A program made the position numbers and the translations under genes. Shown here in pieces: positions 35,501 through 41,786 of a DNA stretch of 64,000 nucleotides. The DNA comes from Tritrichomonas musculus. Lineage: Eukaryota; Parabasalia; Tritrichomonadida; Tritrichomonadidae. The notes below the pieces were generated by a model. The model had not been told where the DNA came from. It saw only the letters and a program-made list of their open reading frames with translations, and searched no databases. The stretch lies in contig JAPFFF010000001.1 of assembly GCA_039105265.1 (NCBI GenBank), positions 10,168,001 through 10,232,000 of the forward strand, in the 5' to 3' direction. Numbering within the stretch: position 1 is the stretch's first letter; each line of letters opens with the position of its first letter.

Positions 35501-36247
35501 AACAATGAAAATGAAAACACAAACAATGAAAATGAAAACACGAACAATGAAAATGAAAACACGAACAATGAAAATGAAAACACAAACAATGAAAATGAAA
35601 ACACGAACAATGAAAATGAAAACACAAACAATGAAAATGAAAACACAAACAATGAAAATGAAAACACAAACAATGAAAATGAAAACACAAACAATGCTGA
35701 TGCTAGCAATAACGAAAACAAAAATGAAAATGAAAATGATGACAAAGCTAAAGGCAATGATAATGATGAAAATGAAGGCAAAGCTGAAGATAATAATGAA
35801 AATGAGAATGGTAACAAGGATGAAAATAATGGCGAGAATGATAACAAAGCTGAAGGCAGTGATAATGATGAGAATAACAACAATGTAAATGATAGCAAGG
35901 ACGCTGTTAATAATGAGAATGAACATGAAATTGTGCAAGAAGAAATTGCCGATGACTATGATTCTGAAGAATATGAAGAAGATACTGAAACTTCTGAAAT
36001 TGTTGATTTCAAAGAGAGGTACAGGTGCCCAATCCTGCAGATCATTCCCGTGCTGAAAAGCGATGAGGATTCTGAGAGCGAAAACGGCTTCTTCCAGTGT
36101 CCTGTCTACCAAGTCATGAACGATCCGTCAAAAGTGCATAGAAAGCACGTTTCTAATGAATTGATAGCTACATTACCAATTCCAACAAACAGAACAAACG
36201 ACTTTTGGGTCATTCGTGGGGCTTCGCTCCATTTATCATATGAATAA
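23522..36247 (+). CDS. Dynein heavy chain (probably axonemal)
   Basis: This is the 4241-residue motor subunit that walks on microtubules, here probably in the flagella. After an N-terminal tail and linker (1-1350), four P-loops follow: AAA1 GPSCVGKT (1375-1382), AAA2 GQAGSGKT (1655-1662), AAA3 GHSGSGKT (2002-2009) and AAA4 GNPGTGRR (2356-2363, degenerate as usual). The stalk coiled coils (about 2590-2680 and 2800-2890) flank a microtubule-binding region starting ISELRSFQEPPPAV near 2686. AAA5, AAA6 and the C-terminal domain follow, ending FWVIRGASLHLSYE. The AAA1 Walker B reads VWCCFQEIQRL (Gln1427), where dyneins have FDEFNR, so the main ATPase site is altered. A 235-residue acidic insert (about 3930-4165) splits the C-terminal domain. 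The frame is open for 12.7 kb with no intron. The axonemal class is inferred. Confidence 0.93.
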   Translation: MNPNRATIPNKRSRDLMNRLIPKQQIHNHPVTLGATIGKNAKPIIRGAPIINPKIKKLPPLPEKIPDKKESSRDIDSDEPLPSIDYETLTDPFDFIEKVKERNDTRSFVYLYPSNILEDADHPTCLRIIPQEQSSREEFWNLSLNGLTHVKSSTVDFIPLKDWIHDLNLFSKIMTIPFFKYQRQWRAFKLWKKAVRSDKMTNARTSLTGSLFFSHSVLRPAFIKIQRELQELQKTKLFSIRPDGLYTISSFLQENEQYRETVAKKFDDFFMDTLQIVQDACEKTIDILNSGEAEHQVKENTEEGSVLDQWIAQYNRIQKHGQNATVENGPSLVFTKKASHHAVCQKLVRFIRLIDYLIISSLRRICFTSLLYMHSILLTLQDRGVNKIGYKDPSPVEPLILPNEYQKIYSVIRKQTNEIFEQPIFQIDVTYKDKLVWKPTKEEIIGTIDSVRNDFIHLLFQVPRLIANPIFKQYIVEDISLDRVAQEKMSAPDLGQIIFNDQIYKETVKKGSEIVSHGFDLLEYYSIQFQKAINIYNENCRFKIDFLDSNEITVVDVKIKIKEYHEQEAFLRTVVDKSEVGLYQIFLKQMKSLFIKSPGNCLSQIKKRIPTVARRFLESFSEKVKKAHEELTTVIDGVDSFVKYIHAVTRQHEALPELQRLADVIKGFQQLASEQGVFINNDEISEYQELIPIFDEVKRSLAFSSEQKATLTPKYTSSLEKSIAQLHSVVLDATELANDDRLSNIKTKPNRAATLLVVIIAKTDEIRTLAQNYNYYQSSMNLTVTKFDDVDSLVNDVFYKQLLWETKTEWMTMTKNWFQQTFKSIDPSALSGQLNDFQDRSLRAQMGLPNNEVADELRASISDFSNLLPIVSDLKNPALTQVHIDQITNLLGGDIFGDDEFRFGRLVDLQAYNFVDQISAISAQATNEHALQDMLNSVKNILDNLQYTMNPCKFQKNTYTLEGTEEILAQLDDAQATINSVRASKYIAPLRSSADEMMKNLRQVQYIVTLLDQVQSKWSYVSQIFQTGDISRQLQSDTKELQSVDKIWRNISLKLNDDPSLFFRTTNNNNNSGSSNNNVGSQTIPDLENANATLEKIQKSLEDFLEQKRIAFPRLYFLSNDELLDLISKSKDPNCIQPYLPKLFDGVYSIETALENHIPCVMAVFSNNGEKLNLRPVKFRVNIELWLLSIEEQIIRTLKNEMKNAKVKFHEMVREDWISIQHAQIAAAITQAEWTSRIELCFPSQNQIQQLTLLKAEVDLKISNLVKLARLDLREGERSKIASLIILDSHVRDVIQNLIDKNIIESTNFEWTKNFMLKWDDQAKEILVTQLNNVYKYGYELIGNHQRLIITPEYLNCQNSLFITFAKNYGGCLIGPSCVGKTEIIRDVARSMGMFCYLVNCSPSITTLQMALFLRGIVQSGVWCCFQEIQRLPNETLSVADLHLNLIRQASVGGLKKFFFDSYEIPLSQSYCIFATLSSTDAMSIPQPLKDYFRPVSMKEVDERKVIEITFVTLGFEGYSKLTKTFLRFIFYCRNILAKQPHYDFSIRTMKKILYCASVHLHNDEASLSESLHVSNAINEVLLPMLNSTDKSTFNSFLSELYPPESLVSSRTSCITATFQDVCEKNNLQTMPYTLNKVTQLHNIYKNQSSIILVGQAGSGKTTSLDILEYAYNVLSQQSDNDQFCPVKRTTICPNTLTFDELYGTQNLETRIFKPGIIESIFDNKNSNNNNNIRKEEWIVFDGQIKPNWIENLNTVLDDNKVLSLANTKTIKMSPFLHVFFEVPDLAEASPATLTRSSIIYFETSQLGWQPLLITQCQKNVYPLFLNNQNFIEKFNDLTNVSISQAVEFLSENESHLPSSTLSYIDSLVNIFITLMNGQELSEKDGTHIITALYVFAFIWSFGGHLEENKRALFDSFVRDIFSGHLTLPNKGLVYDWKVDPAKGEWLHWSEYMPKFVTIAPENFEVDPLASASIFCHTIETYRISYILKLLLKSNTNVVLSGHSGSGKTTVVNRLMKEMEDEDNEFGHFSLEFSSKTTSQTAQKLIEMYLEKKHGDFLRPICDKNSVFCIDNINFGQNDSFELLRQILSFQGLFRKPSYQWIAVKKFALLGISGQIQGTFRQLPPRLLRHVLTLEIAPFDSSTSYQVVHSILQLFFMKFNETVVSAEPRVSNSIISIFESVSTSFPQSLDNPHFNFNFRDVIRVVQGLLLSTPETIPDSKQFERLWAHEVTRVFSDRFNNEEDSKKFDEILTNCIKKKLNSEQPVTAFHTYFGDLLFQQPSNNENKTVEDAPLHKYNEYESLDDAIDALEEPAREFFASLKSSSSVPILMFDFCAQHVLRLLRIIKFKQSHAILLGNPGTGRRTVVRFAAYLSQYDVVEFDNIYTLHEDFKSVCLRCGVNGKNTLLIVGDEAMKNDQFMNDLSSLMNGCDITTMFSSEDVDKICTDSVFFAKLTGQNESHQNLINLFLQRIRDLIHVVFCVSPYDFNMKDRFINYPSIIKFSTFDYYEPWPDDAFTKVASSLFDDENMSNLSVSIHQLAFNVSQKFFNQTGKKYFVTPGLFIRFIENYKSTVDKRTTAVNDEIFDLDSSLEKISFTDSSLGSMETNLTDIEPELKSKTQQADILHQEISETEALLNKLKSAISKKEEKIREKTESIEKIKEECEKDLEEVQPALENAITALKGLNRGDISELRSFQEPPPAVRTVMEVVCILMETETTWKAASGILADPLFINKISTRYNEERRIPMAIMKKVQPYIESNPNFQESEVGRVSVAAKCLCVWATSLYNYEINYRKVEPKQEDIKAIDSSLKKDKDKLKKELSQAKTLEDTLDELKQQYDIINREKKKLNDNMNESKSRVGHASKLSKILVADQKKWLERMKKLKDSKQYIQGDSFLCAALLTYFGPLPSTFRTDLFNGILEAVNSAKFKVTPNFQFTKVMAEPMEIQEWLNFGLPGDQTSIENAIILRDSVMAPLIVDQLGFANQFIKQLEKTRQIVIVKPNTANLLKTIETSMRLGIPVLIEDVSDSIDPQLDNLVAHRIIQQDGKNFIKLSERLIEFDENFKLYMTTKVKEPKFAPETYSSSTIVDFSITKAALVAYETSNIVEVEDPELENNKKEVVSQLIAAKTNLKQIEERMLELLRSSGDHILDDEVLINTMESSESKRKEIEESLFKMETENDKFTKERSKYTPIAERLAVIFFSLSPLSNLNPLYVFSLEFIQKVALLSLKKFDSKEDRIPKLVNVITSSIFVEIARGIHSSHRLTLAFIMASAILRSEKKISESEWSIFMRGLPKIENPLDNPIEDKIPKDLWDSINSLSRSVSAFRSLPNKILTDPDQFVTFVNSEMNEIPTVFGGKLDDLQKLLFVKTVAPEKLANFVKNFVDKNLGSFFTKPIVSHLKFANSFTSPNIPLMIILASDQVDARQKVLKFAQKCQMIEKMKIRAMSFSAALKTEKEIHSCASQGEWILLENIECSGKWVNDFCATVSKICSGSIHPDFRVFLTTHLDSKTKLPAEIPLNCSKMILENNENVRADLLTCFALLSDEFFQSETAIRLSFSIGLFHSIILQRQKYGSVGFNCPYDFTDNEFRLISTVIQPYLENDVDSIPFNYLCFVIGDVIYGGRSNDDNDKKVINAILRRIVCKEAVRGENDGQNNIEGNSITPLFVLPNIETKRQLLSFILSLPENDSPSLFGLHEGIQKIFNMKNSELASKSIKKAICNQVVSQEEIDEVVLDRVKNISSSLPELEDIGSNEEAETINFSDPLTIILTQETTKLAKTIEVIKKSINEIEKVIHGLIQSTEKVQKNIHSIWKGKVPKNWQNFKGYFTIDGFIKEIVKRAEFFNSWVRRGKPVLIDLSCFADPRNFLNAVVIHHIRSSQLQTDEMPDKVAFETRIVLGEPDKQPDEGFYVIGLTFQGAVFDLNQQLLIEEENFRASSVRPQKASVSNIRVSPTIADVSPSLFTLPKHESGPNQAENEVNNENSGNENTNNENENTNNENENTNNENENTNNENENTNNENENTNNENENTNNENENTNNENENTNNENENTNNENENTNNADASNNENKNENENDDKAKGNDNDENEGKAEDNNENENGNKDENNGENDNKAEGSDNDENNNNVNDSKDAVNNENEHEIVQEEIADDYDSEEYEEDTETSEIVDFKERYRCPILQIIPVLKSDEDSESENGFFQCPVYQVMNDPSKVHRKHVSNELIATLPIPTNRTNDFWVIRGASLHLSYE
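35471..35701 (+). repeat. 21-bp minisatellite inside the dynein gene
   Basis: Eleven units of 21 bp (GAAAACACAAACAATGAAAAT with A/G variation) encode the heptapeptide ENTNNEN. Because the period is a multiple of three, copy-number change keeps the frame. The tract is also open on other frames and on the opposite strand, which creates spurious long ORFs. It forms the core of the acidic insert in the dynein C-terminal domain. Confidence 0.95.
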
Positions 36248-36426
36248 TATTTTTTTGTTTTATTTTTTTATTATTAAATATGTTTTATTTTACGTAAATA
36301 TAAATTAATTTTTTTAAAAAATATAAGAAACATAATCAATAATTGCCAAATATGTTAAATAAATATCTTATTTCATTTCACATTCAATGTTCCTTTTTTT
36401 TTTTTTTTTTTTTTTGAATAGTTTAT
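36248..36426. other. Dynein 3' flank
   Basis: AT-rich sequence with a poly(T) run at about 36395-36415. No gene is seen. Confidence 0.4.
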
Positions 36427-36428
36427 TA

Positions 36429-37252
36429 GAGTAGCTGCAACGAAATTTTTTGGACAAGCCTTCTCAAAAAGTGAACTGTCAAATTGATTTTTCTCATTGG
36501 TAAGAAGGTTTTATGATTTTATAATAATATAATATAAAACTTTATTTTGAGCGTTTACACTTTTTAAATAAAAGATTATAATTCCTGGGAAAAATGTATA
36601 AATTCACGATGCTAAAAATGTGCATGCGGTCATCCTTTATTTGGTAAAAATATAAAATTAATTATAAATAAATAAATATCAAATATATGAGAATAATTCC
36701 TTGGTCGCGTTACGCATAATTTTAATTTTATTCATGAAAAAATGTGAAAAATTTTGTAACAAAACAAAACATAGAATTCTTTCTTTTTAATTATCTTTTT
36801 GAATTGGATTTGAATTATTAAAGGAAAGATTTCCAACCTAGTGAATCTGCAAGTTCTTAACTATTTCATGAATCCAGCTTTAAACCTAAAGAAATCCAAA
36901 AATAATCAATCCAAATTCATATTATAATTATCTAAAAAATTTGAATTAATATCATGATTAATCATTTTTACATATATTAAAATATTTTTCAGTCTATTAT
37001 AAAAAGGATCCTTTCATTGGAACCTTGCTTTTAATTAAAAAAAATACTAATAACCAACAAAAAAGTTTACAATTTATAATTATTTAGCATGCACTATATT
37101 AAATATCAATAAACAACTCATTGCAACATATATTTTATTATTTGCTTTCCGAAATAATAAATACAACTGATAAAAATTTTAGAAAAAAATAGAATTTTCA
37201 TATCACACTTCAAAAAAAATACGATCATGTTTTGAATTTGTTACAGCTACTC
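36429..37252. mobile_element. TA-flanked MITE (824 bp)
   Basis: The left end GAGTAGCTGCAACGAAATT and the complement of the right end GAGTAGCTGTAACAAATT match with two substitutions and one gap. TA lies on both sides (36427-36428 and 37253-37254). There is no coding sequence inside. The features fit a non-autonomous Tc1/mariner-type element whose ends differ from the three other TA-flanked families in this window. It ends about 60 bases before the next gene's ATG and may have displaced or supplied its promoter (inference). Confidence 0.6.
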
Positions 37253-37314
37253 TAGTTTATTCTCAGGAAACGTTTATAGTTCTTTGACTAAATTCGAGTT
37301 TATAAATTGGCAAT

Positions 37315-39771
37315 ATGAAAGATAATTTTATTGCTGAAATTAATGAAGATGAGGAAGATTTGATTTTATTAAAATTAAAATCAAATGATGTTAAAATTTG
37401 TTATTCACAATTATGCAAATATTCGCAGCTTATTCGTTCTTATTATTTGAATTCTGATATAAAATATCAGTTATCAGGTAATATTCAAAATTTTCAAACA
37501 GAATCCAACATTAAAGAAGAAAATATTATTTATTTCTTCCAAATTCTTCAAGGCGAACATTTAGAAATAACGAATGACAATTACAGAGACATTTTCAAGC
37601 TTTCCGAATTTTTTCAAGTTAAATCGCTTTTGCAGAATCTTGATAAATATTCAGAAATGCATTTCAATGATGTTAATTTTATGATTCATCTTCTTCTTAA
37701 CGACAGTTCATCGAGTAACAATTTTGGAGATTTAAATTCTGAATTTTCAACCAAAATTCAGAATCTTTTGATCAATCGAATTGAAGAATGCATTCAAGAT
37801 AAAGATTTTCCAAAACTGCCGGCTTCGATAATTTATCGAATGATTGATAAAAGTGACAGAGAAAGAATCGTGAGTGATGATCTTTTCAAATTAATTGATA
37901 AATCAATTGAAAAGTTATGCATTTTGTTTCAATTTCTTGATCTTGAAAAGCTGTCTGAAAGAAACATTCAGAAACTTCTGAATGACTTTTGTAAATCACA
38001 AGAAGAAACAACTAAAAAATATTATCAGTATTTATCAATCAATTTGCCATACGTCATTTCGTTAAGAAATAAAAACAACGAACTTCAAAACCAAATAAAT
38101 CAAATGAAAAAGCAATTTAAAGCCAGATTTAGCCAAAAGGTAGAAGAAAACTTACAGCTTAAATCAAAGATAATTGGAGTTGAAGAAGAAAATAGGAAAA
38201 TAAATAAAAAATTAAATGAAAATGAGCTAGAAAGCAGAAAATTAATTCAAGGAAAAATGAACCTAATCAAAGAGGTTCAGATTAAATGCAATCAATTAAA
38301 TGTTGTGAATGCTTCACTAAAATCAAAGATAATTGAAGTTGAAGAAGAAAATAAGAAATTAAATGAAAATGAGCTAGAAAGCCAAAAACTAATTCAAGAA
38401 AAAATTGATCAAATCAAAGAAGTTCAGATTAAATGCAATCAATTGGATGTTGAAAATACTTCACTTAAATCGAAGATAATTGAAGTTGAAGAAGAAAATA
38501 AGAAATTAAATGAAAATGAGCTAGAAAGCCAAAAACTAATTCAAGAAAAAATTAATCAAATCAAAGAAGTTCAGATTAAATGCAATCAATTGGATGTTGT
38601 GAATACTTCACTAAAATCAAAGATAATTGAAGTTGAAGAAGAAAATAGGAAATTAAATGAAAATGAGCTAGAAAGCAAAAAACTAATTCAAGAAAAAATT
38701 GATCAAATCAAAGAAGTTCAGATTAAATGCAATCGAATGGATGTTGAAAACAGAGCACTTAAATCGAAGATAATTGAAATCGAAGAAGACAGATGCCAGA
38801 CAATCCAAAAATTGAATGGAATTGAGCACGAAAATAATGACTTTAAAGACATGAATTCACAGCTTAGTAATCAAGTTAATCAAATCAATAACGAATGTAA
38901 AATCAAACAGAAGCAATTGACTGAAGAAAATGATTGTCTAAAAATAGAAATTTGTGAACTTGAAGCGAAAAATAAGCAGTTGCTAGATAAAATGTCCTCT
39001 AATCAAGAAAACAATTACGATAATATTTCATATGATCAAGAAAATATTCAGAAGCCAAATGACACCAAAGAGGGAAATGCAGATTCAGAATCATTCAACA
39101 AAATTGGAATTCTGTATAAAAATGGAAAAGGTGTCAAACAAGATTATTTGAAAGCATTTGAGTACTTCCAAAAATCAGCAGAACTTGGAAATTCGTCAGG
39201 AATGAACAATCTCGGATTGTTATACAGAGATGGGAGAGGCATTAAACAAGATTATTTGAAAGCATTTGAGTACTTCCAAAAATCAGCAGAACTTGAAGAT
39301 CCAGATGGACTATGCAATCTAGGCTTTTGCTATCATTTGGGTCAAGGAGTTGAGCAAAATTATTATAAAGCATTCGAATGTTATGAAAAATCAAGCAAAT
39401 TTGATAATTCACATGCATTTTACAATTTGGGCAGTTTGTACATATATGGAAAAGGTACTGAAAAGAACCCTTTTATGGCATTCAAATGCTATGAAAAATC
39501 GGTTGAACTTGGAAATCCGATTGGCATGAGCAATTTGGGATGCCTGTACAGAGATGGAATCGGCGTTGAACAGAATTATAAGAAAGCATTCGAATTCTTT
39601 GAAAAATCGGCTGAATTTGGGAATTCATATGGCATGTGCAACCTTGGATACTGCTACGAAGAAGGGCTAGGAGTTGAACAAGATAAAGAAAAAGCAATTG
39701 AGTATTATAAAAAGTCTGCCGAGCTTGGTAATAATTCTGCCGTTATAAAACTCCAAAATATGAACATCTAA
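37315..39771 (+). CDS. BTB-like, coiled-coil and Sel1-repeat protein
   Basis: The 818-residue protein has three parts. Residues 1-120 resemble the divergent BTB-like fold common in trichomonads (LLKLKSNDVKICYSQL, then a helical LSEFFQVKSLL segment). Residues about 255-600 are coiled coil with four tandem copies of a 49-residue unit (LKSKIIEVEEENKKLNENEL and onward), which is exactly seven heptads. Residues about 600-815 are six Sel1-like repeats of 36 residues (for example MNNLGLLYRDGRGIKQDYLK). Sel1 repeats form scaffolds for protein complexes, and BTB-like heads mediate pairing or cullin binding (family knowledge). No catalytic motif is present. It probably belongs to one of the large expanded trichomonad families. 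No clear initiator is seen; the TA-flanked MITE lies just upstream. Confidence 0.85.
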   Translation: MKDNFIAEINEDEEDLILLKLKSNDVKICYSQLCKYSQLIRSYYLNSDIKYQLSGNIQNFQTESNIKEENIIYFFQILQGEHLEITNDNYRDIFKLSEFFQVKSLLQNLDKYSEMHFNDVNFMIHLLLNDSSSSNNFGDLNSEFSTKIQNLLINRIEECIQDKDFPKLPASIIYRMIDKSDRERIVSDDLFKLIDKSIEKLCILFQFLDLEKLSERNIQKLLNDFCKSQEETTKKYYQYLSINLPYVISLRNKNNELQNQINQMKKQFKARFSQKVEENLQLKSKIIGVEEENRKINKKLNENELESRKLIQGKMNLIKEVQIKCNQLNVVNASLKSKIIEVEEENKKLNENELESQKLIQEKIDQIKEVQIKCNQLDVENTSLKSKIIEVEEENKKLNENELESQKLIQEKINQIKEVQIKCNQLDVVNTSLKSKIIEVEEENRKLNENELESKKLIQEKIDQIKEVQIKCNRMDVENRALKSKIIEIEEDRCQTIQKLNGIEHENNDFKDMNSQLSNQVNQINNECKIKQKQLTEENDCLKIEICELEAKNKQLLDKMSSNQENNYDNISYDQENIQKPNDTKEGNADSESFNKIGILYKNGKGVKQDYLKAFEYFQKSAELGNSSGMNNLGLLYRDGRGIKQDYLKAFEYFQKSAELEDPDGLCNLGFCYHLGQGVEQNYYKAFECYEKSSKFDNSHAFYNLGSLYIYGKGTEKNPFMAFKCYEKSVELGNPIGMSNLGCLYRDGIGVEQNYKKAFEFFEKSAEFGNSYGMCNLGYCYEEGLGVEQDKEKAIEYYKKSAELGNNSAVIKLQNMNI

Positions 39772-39980
39772 CAGATTATTAAAGGAATCGGATTTACACG
39801 TGAATGATGCGTTTTGACGTTTAATCTTTTGACAAATTATTAATATATGATATTAATATTACTTTCTATATTGTTGGCTGATTATTGACATTTAAGCAAA
39901 AGCATAAATTTGTGTCTTCAAGATTCATCATTAATTGTACAGTTTAATACTAATTACTTAATTCATCAATGGCTTCTTTT
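39772..39980. other. AT-rich gap
   Basis: Downstream flank of the Sel1-repeat gene, with no feature recognised. Confidence 0.4.
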
Positions 39981-40051
39981 TGAACGAAAACAAGAGGTAG
40001 TTCATGAGATTCATGCTCTCAGAGTTGATGGTTCGAATCCGTCCATCGCAC
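39981..40051 (+). tRNA. tRNA-Met(CAT)-like sequence, 5' half atypical
   Basis: The 3' two-thirds look like a tRNA: a perfect 5-bp anticodon stem (TGAGA/TCTCA) with the 7-base loop TTCATGC giving anticodon CAT, and a T arm GATGG-TTCGAAT-CCGTC. This is followed by a plausible acceptor strand (CATCGCA) and then a T run suited to RNA polymerase III termination. The expected 5' acceptor partner TGCGATG and a normal D arm are absent; instead a GAAC/GTTC pair closes the 5' half. It may be a pseudo-tRNA, a tRNA-derived element or a chimera. Confidence 0.4.
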
Positions 40052-40086
40052 TTTTTTTACATTTTTTTTCCCCCTTTCTTTTTTAA

Positions 40087-40873
40087 GGACGTGGTAGGAC
40101 CAAATATAATCTCATTTTTGTATGTAAAATATCTCATTTAATATTTATTATCATAAAACTTTATCAATTAAATTGCATTAACATTTAAATATATAATACT
40201 ATTTTACCAATAATTTCAAAAATTATCCCAGGAGACAATTTGCTGTCATTCAATTTACATGATATCGGACCTTTTGAAGTATAAATTTTTGAATAAAAAA
40301 GTAAATGAATTAAAAAAATACTCAATAGGAAATATTCAGCACATGATTAATTTTGATATATTAATAGTTCAAGTGCTACATTTCTGAATTCGCATACTTC
40401 TATTCATTTGAAAGTTATGAATATGGCTAAAAACACTTTTGTTATCTCCTCATTAAAATTGAATTTTAATGTATGCAATAAATAATATTATAGTAAACTT
40501 ACAAATATCCCAAAATTAAACTCTATTTAAGAAAAAAGTATAACAAAATTTTTTCAGAATATTGATGATCTTTAAAATTTTTTTTCAAATTGCGTAATTT
40601 TGGTCAATAGGAAAAGTGAACAAGCATGTATATATTTAATAAAAACCATTTATTTTTTGATTAATAAAGTCGTTCTGATGTTCTATTCATTTTAATGCCA
40701 TTTTTAATTTGGATGTTTTTCTTTCATATACATAGGCGATCTCATTTATTATTGATTTATTTTAATAAATATCAAATATATAATATAATAATATATTTTA
40801 GAACTACAATAACAAATTATTTAAGGAGATATTTACGCATAAAATTCAAATTATATTTGGTCCTACCACGTCC
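40087..40873. mobile_element. TTAA-flanked MITE (787 bp)
   Basis: A perfect 24-bp inverted repeat (GGACGTGGTAGGACCAAATA followed by TAAT) forms the two ends. TTAA flanks both sides (40083-40086 and 40874-40877), the target duplication used by piggyBac-type transposases. No transposase is encoded; the interior is AT-rich. The identical ends suggest a recent insertion. It lies just downstream of the tRNA-Met-like locus and its T run. The superfamily is inferred from the target site only. Confidence 0.72.
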
Positions 40874-40877
40874 TTAA

Positions 40878-41318
40878 ACAAAGAAGTGTGATTGATTGAA
40901 AAGAAATAGCATGTTAAATTAGTATGATTAACCAACATTTCATATGAATATTAAATATGAAAAATAAATTTATAAAAGCTAATATCAGCTCATGCAAAAT
41001 TTGCATTTTTGAAAAAAAATCAATTTGAAAAGAGAAATTGAATTTACATACAAAATAATTTGTGAAAAATTGAGGCTTCAGAATTTTGGAAATTCCTTGG
41101 AGCACTTTTTGAGAGCGAAGCTCTCAAAAAGTGCTGAGAGGAATGTGCAAATCTCTCAAATGTGTCCACTTTTTGAACGTTCCTTTTAAAATTTCTCCAA
41201 AAATTCCTTTTGGTCGGATACTCTCAAAAAGTTAAAAAATTGAATCAATCCTGATCTGAAAAATGACTTTTTCAATAAAAATCTTGAACCATTTATTTAT
41301 TTTCAAAAATTTAAAGCT
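40878..41318. other. Intergenic: strong hairpin and left arm of an inverted duplication
   Basis: A perfect 16-bp stem with a 3-base loop lies at 41101-41135 (AGCACTTTTTGAGAGC and its complement). The left arm of the inverted duplication described at 41149-41762 follows. The leftward frame from 41105 starts with GTG inside the hairpin and is not convincing. Confidence 0.5.
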
Positions 41319-41762
41319 ATGTTTGGACGAAATTACAATGCACTTCCAAATACAAATCCTGTATTTCAACATCCTCAAAATAATGGAATTGGCGTTTCTA
41401 CTTATTCAAATCAGCCAACCAATTTTTTTAACTTTCAATTCCAAAATCAAACGATAAACAATAATTTTCCTGTACAACAGCCGCAATTTCCAATGAATTA
41501 TTACCAACCGCCTTTTCAACAACCGCCAAATTACAACCAAAATAACGCAACTCAAGATATTATATTATATATTTTGATCGAGATCAAGATAAAGCAGGTC
41601 TCCAAATCAGTGATATCTTATAAATTTAATAAAAATTTTAATTTTTTTATAATTTTATCTTTTTTAATTCAATTTTTTAACTTTTTGAGAGTATCCGACC
41701 AAAAGGAATTTTTGGAGAAATTTAAAGGAACAAAGTTCAAAAAGTGGACCATTTGAGAGATT
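41149..41762. repeat. Inverted duplication of the kinase upstream region
   Basis: The left arm (41149-41245) is the reverse complement of the right arm (41667-41762) with only a few small differences. Both contain an ACTTTTTGAGAGTATCCGAC word and GGAATTTTTGGAGAAATTT. The right arm lies directly before the kinase ATG, so it is probably that gene's promoter. The left arm is an orphan copy pointing the other way. The 421-bp spacer holds a Gln/Asn/Pro-rich reading frame. Confidence 0.85.
41319..41756 (+). CDS. Possible truncated Gln/Asn/Pro-rich gene
   Basis: The frame from ATG41319 encodes about 78 residues rich in Asn, Gln and Pro (for example NFPVQQPQFPMNYYQPP). It then runs on for about 65 residues through AT-rich text and into the right arm of the inverted repeat. 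The first part looks like the start of a low-complexity protein; the rest looks like chance reading. It may be a gene 5' end captured between the duplicated arms. Confidence that it is expressed is low. Confidence 0.3.
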   Translation: MFGRNYNALPNTNPVFQHPQNNGIGVSTYSNQPTNFFNFQFQNQTINNNFPVQQPQFPMNYYQPPFQQPPNYNQNNATQDIILYILIEIKIKQVSKSVISYKFNKNFNFFIILSFLIQFFNFLRVSDQKEFLEKFKGTKFKKWTI

Positions 41763-41786
41763 TTTTTTTTTTTTTTTTAAATTCAA

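Noticed and set aside
35284-36112. Several long minus-strand and alternative-frame ORFs over the dynein C-terminal repeat
   Set aside because: They arise because the 21-bp repeat keeps other frames open. Their products are monotonous (FSFSLFVF-like, FIFIVCVF-like), and the dynein frame is continuous with domain homology on both sides.
40914-41105. Minus-strand 63-residue ORF next to the hairpin
   Set aside because: It begins at GTG within the palindrome, has no ATG near its start and no recognisable domain. The composition is that of AT-rich non-coding DNA.
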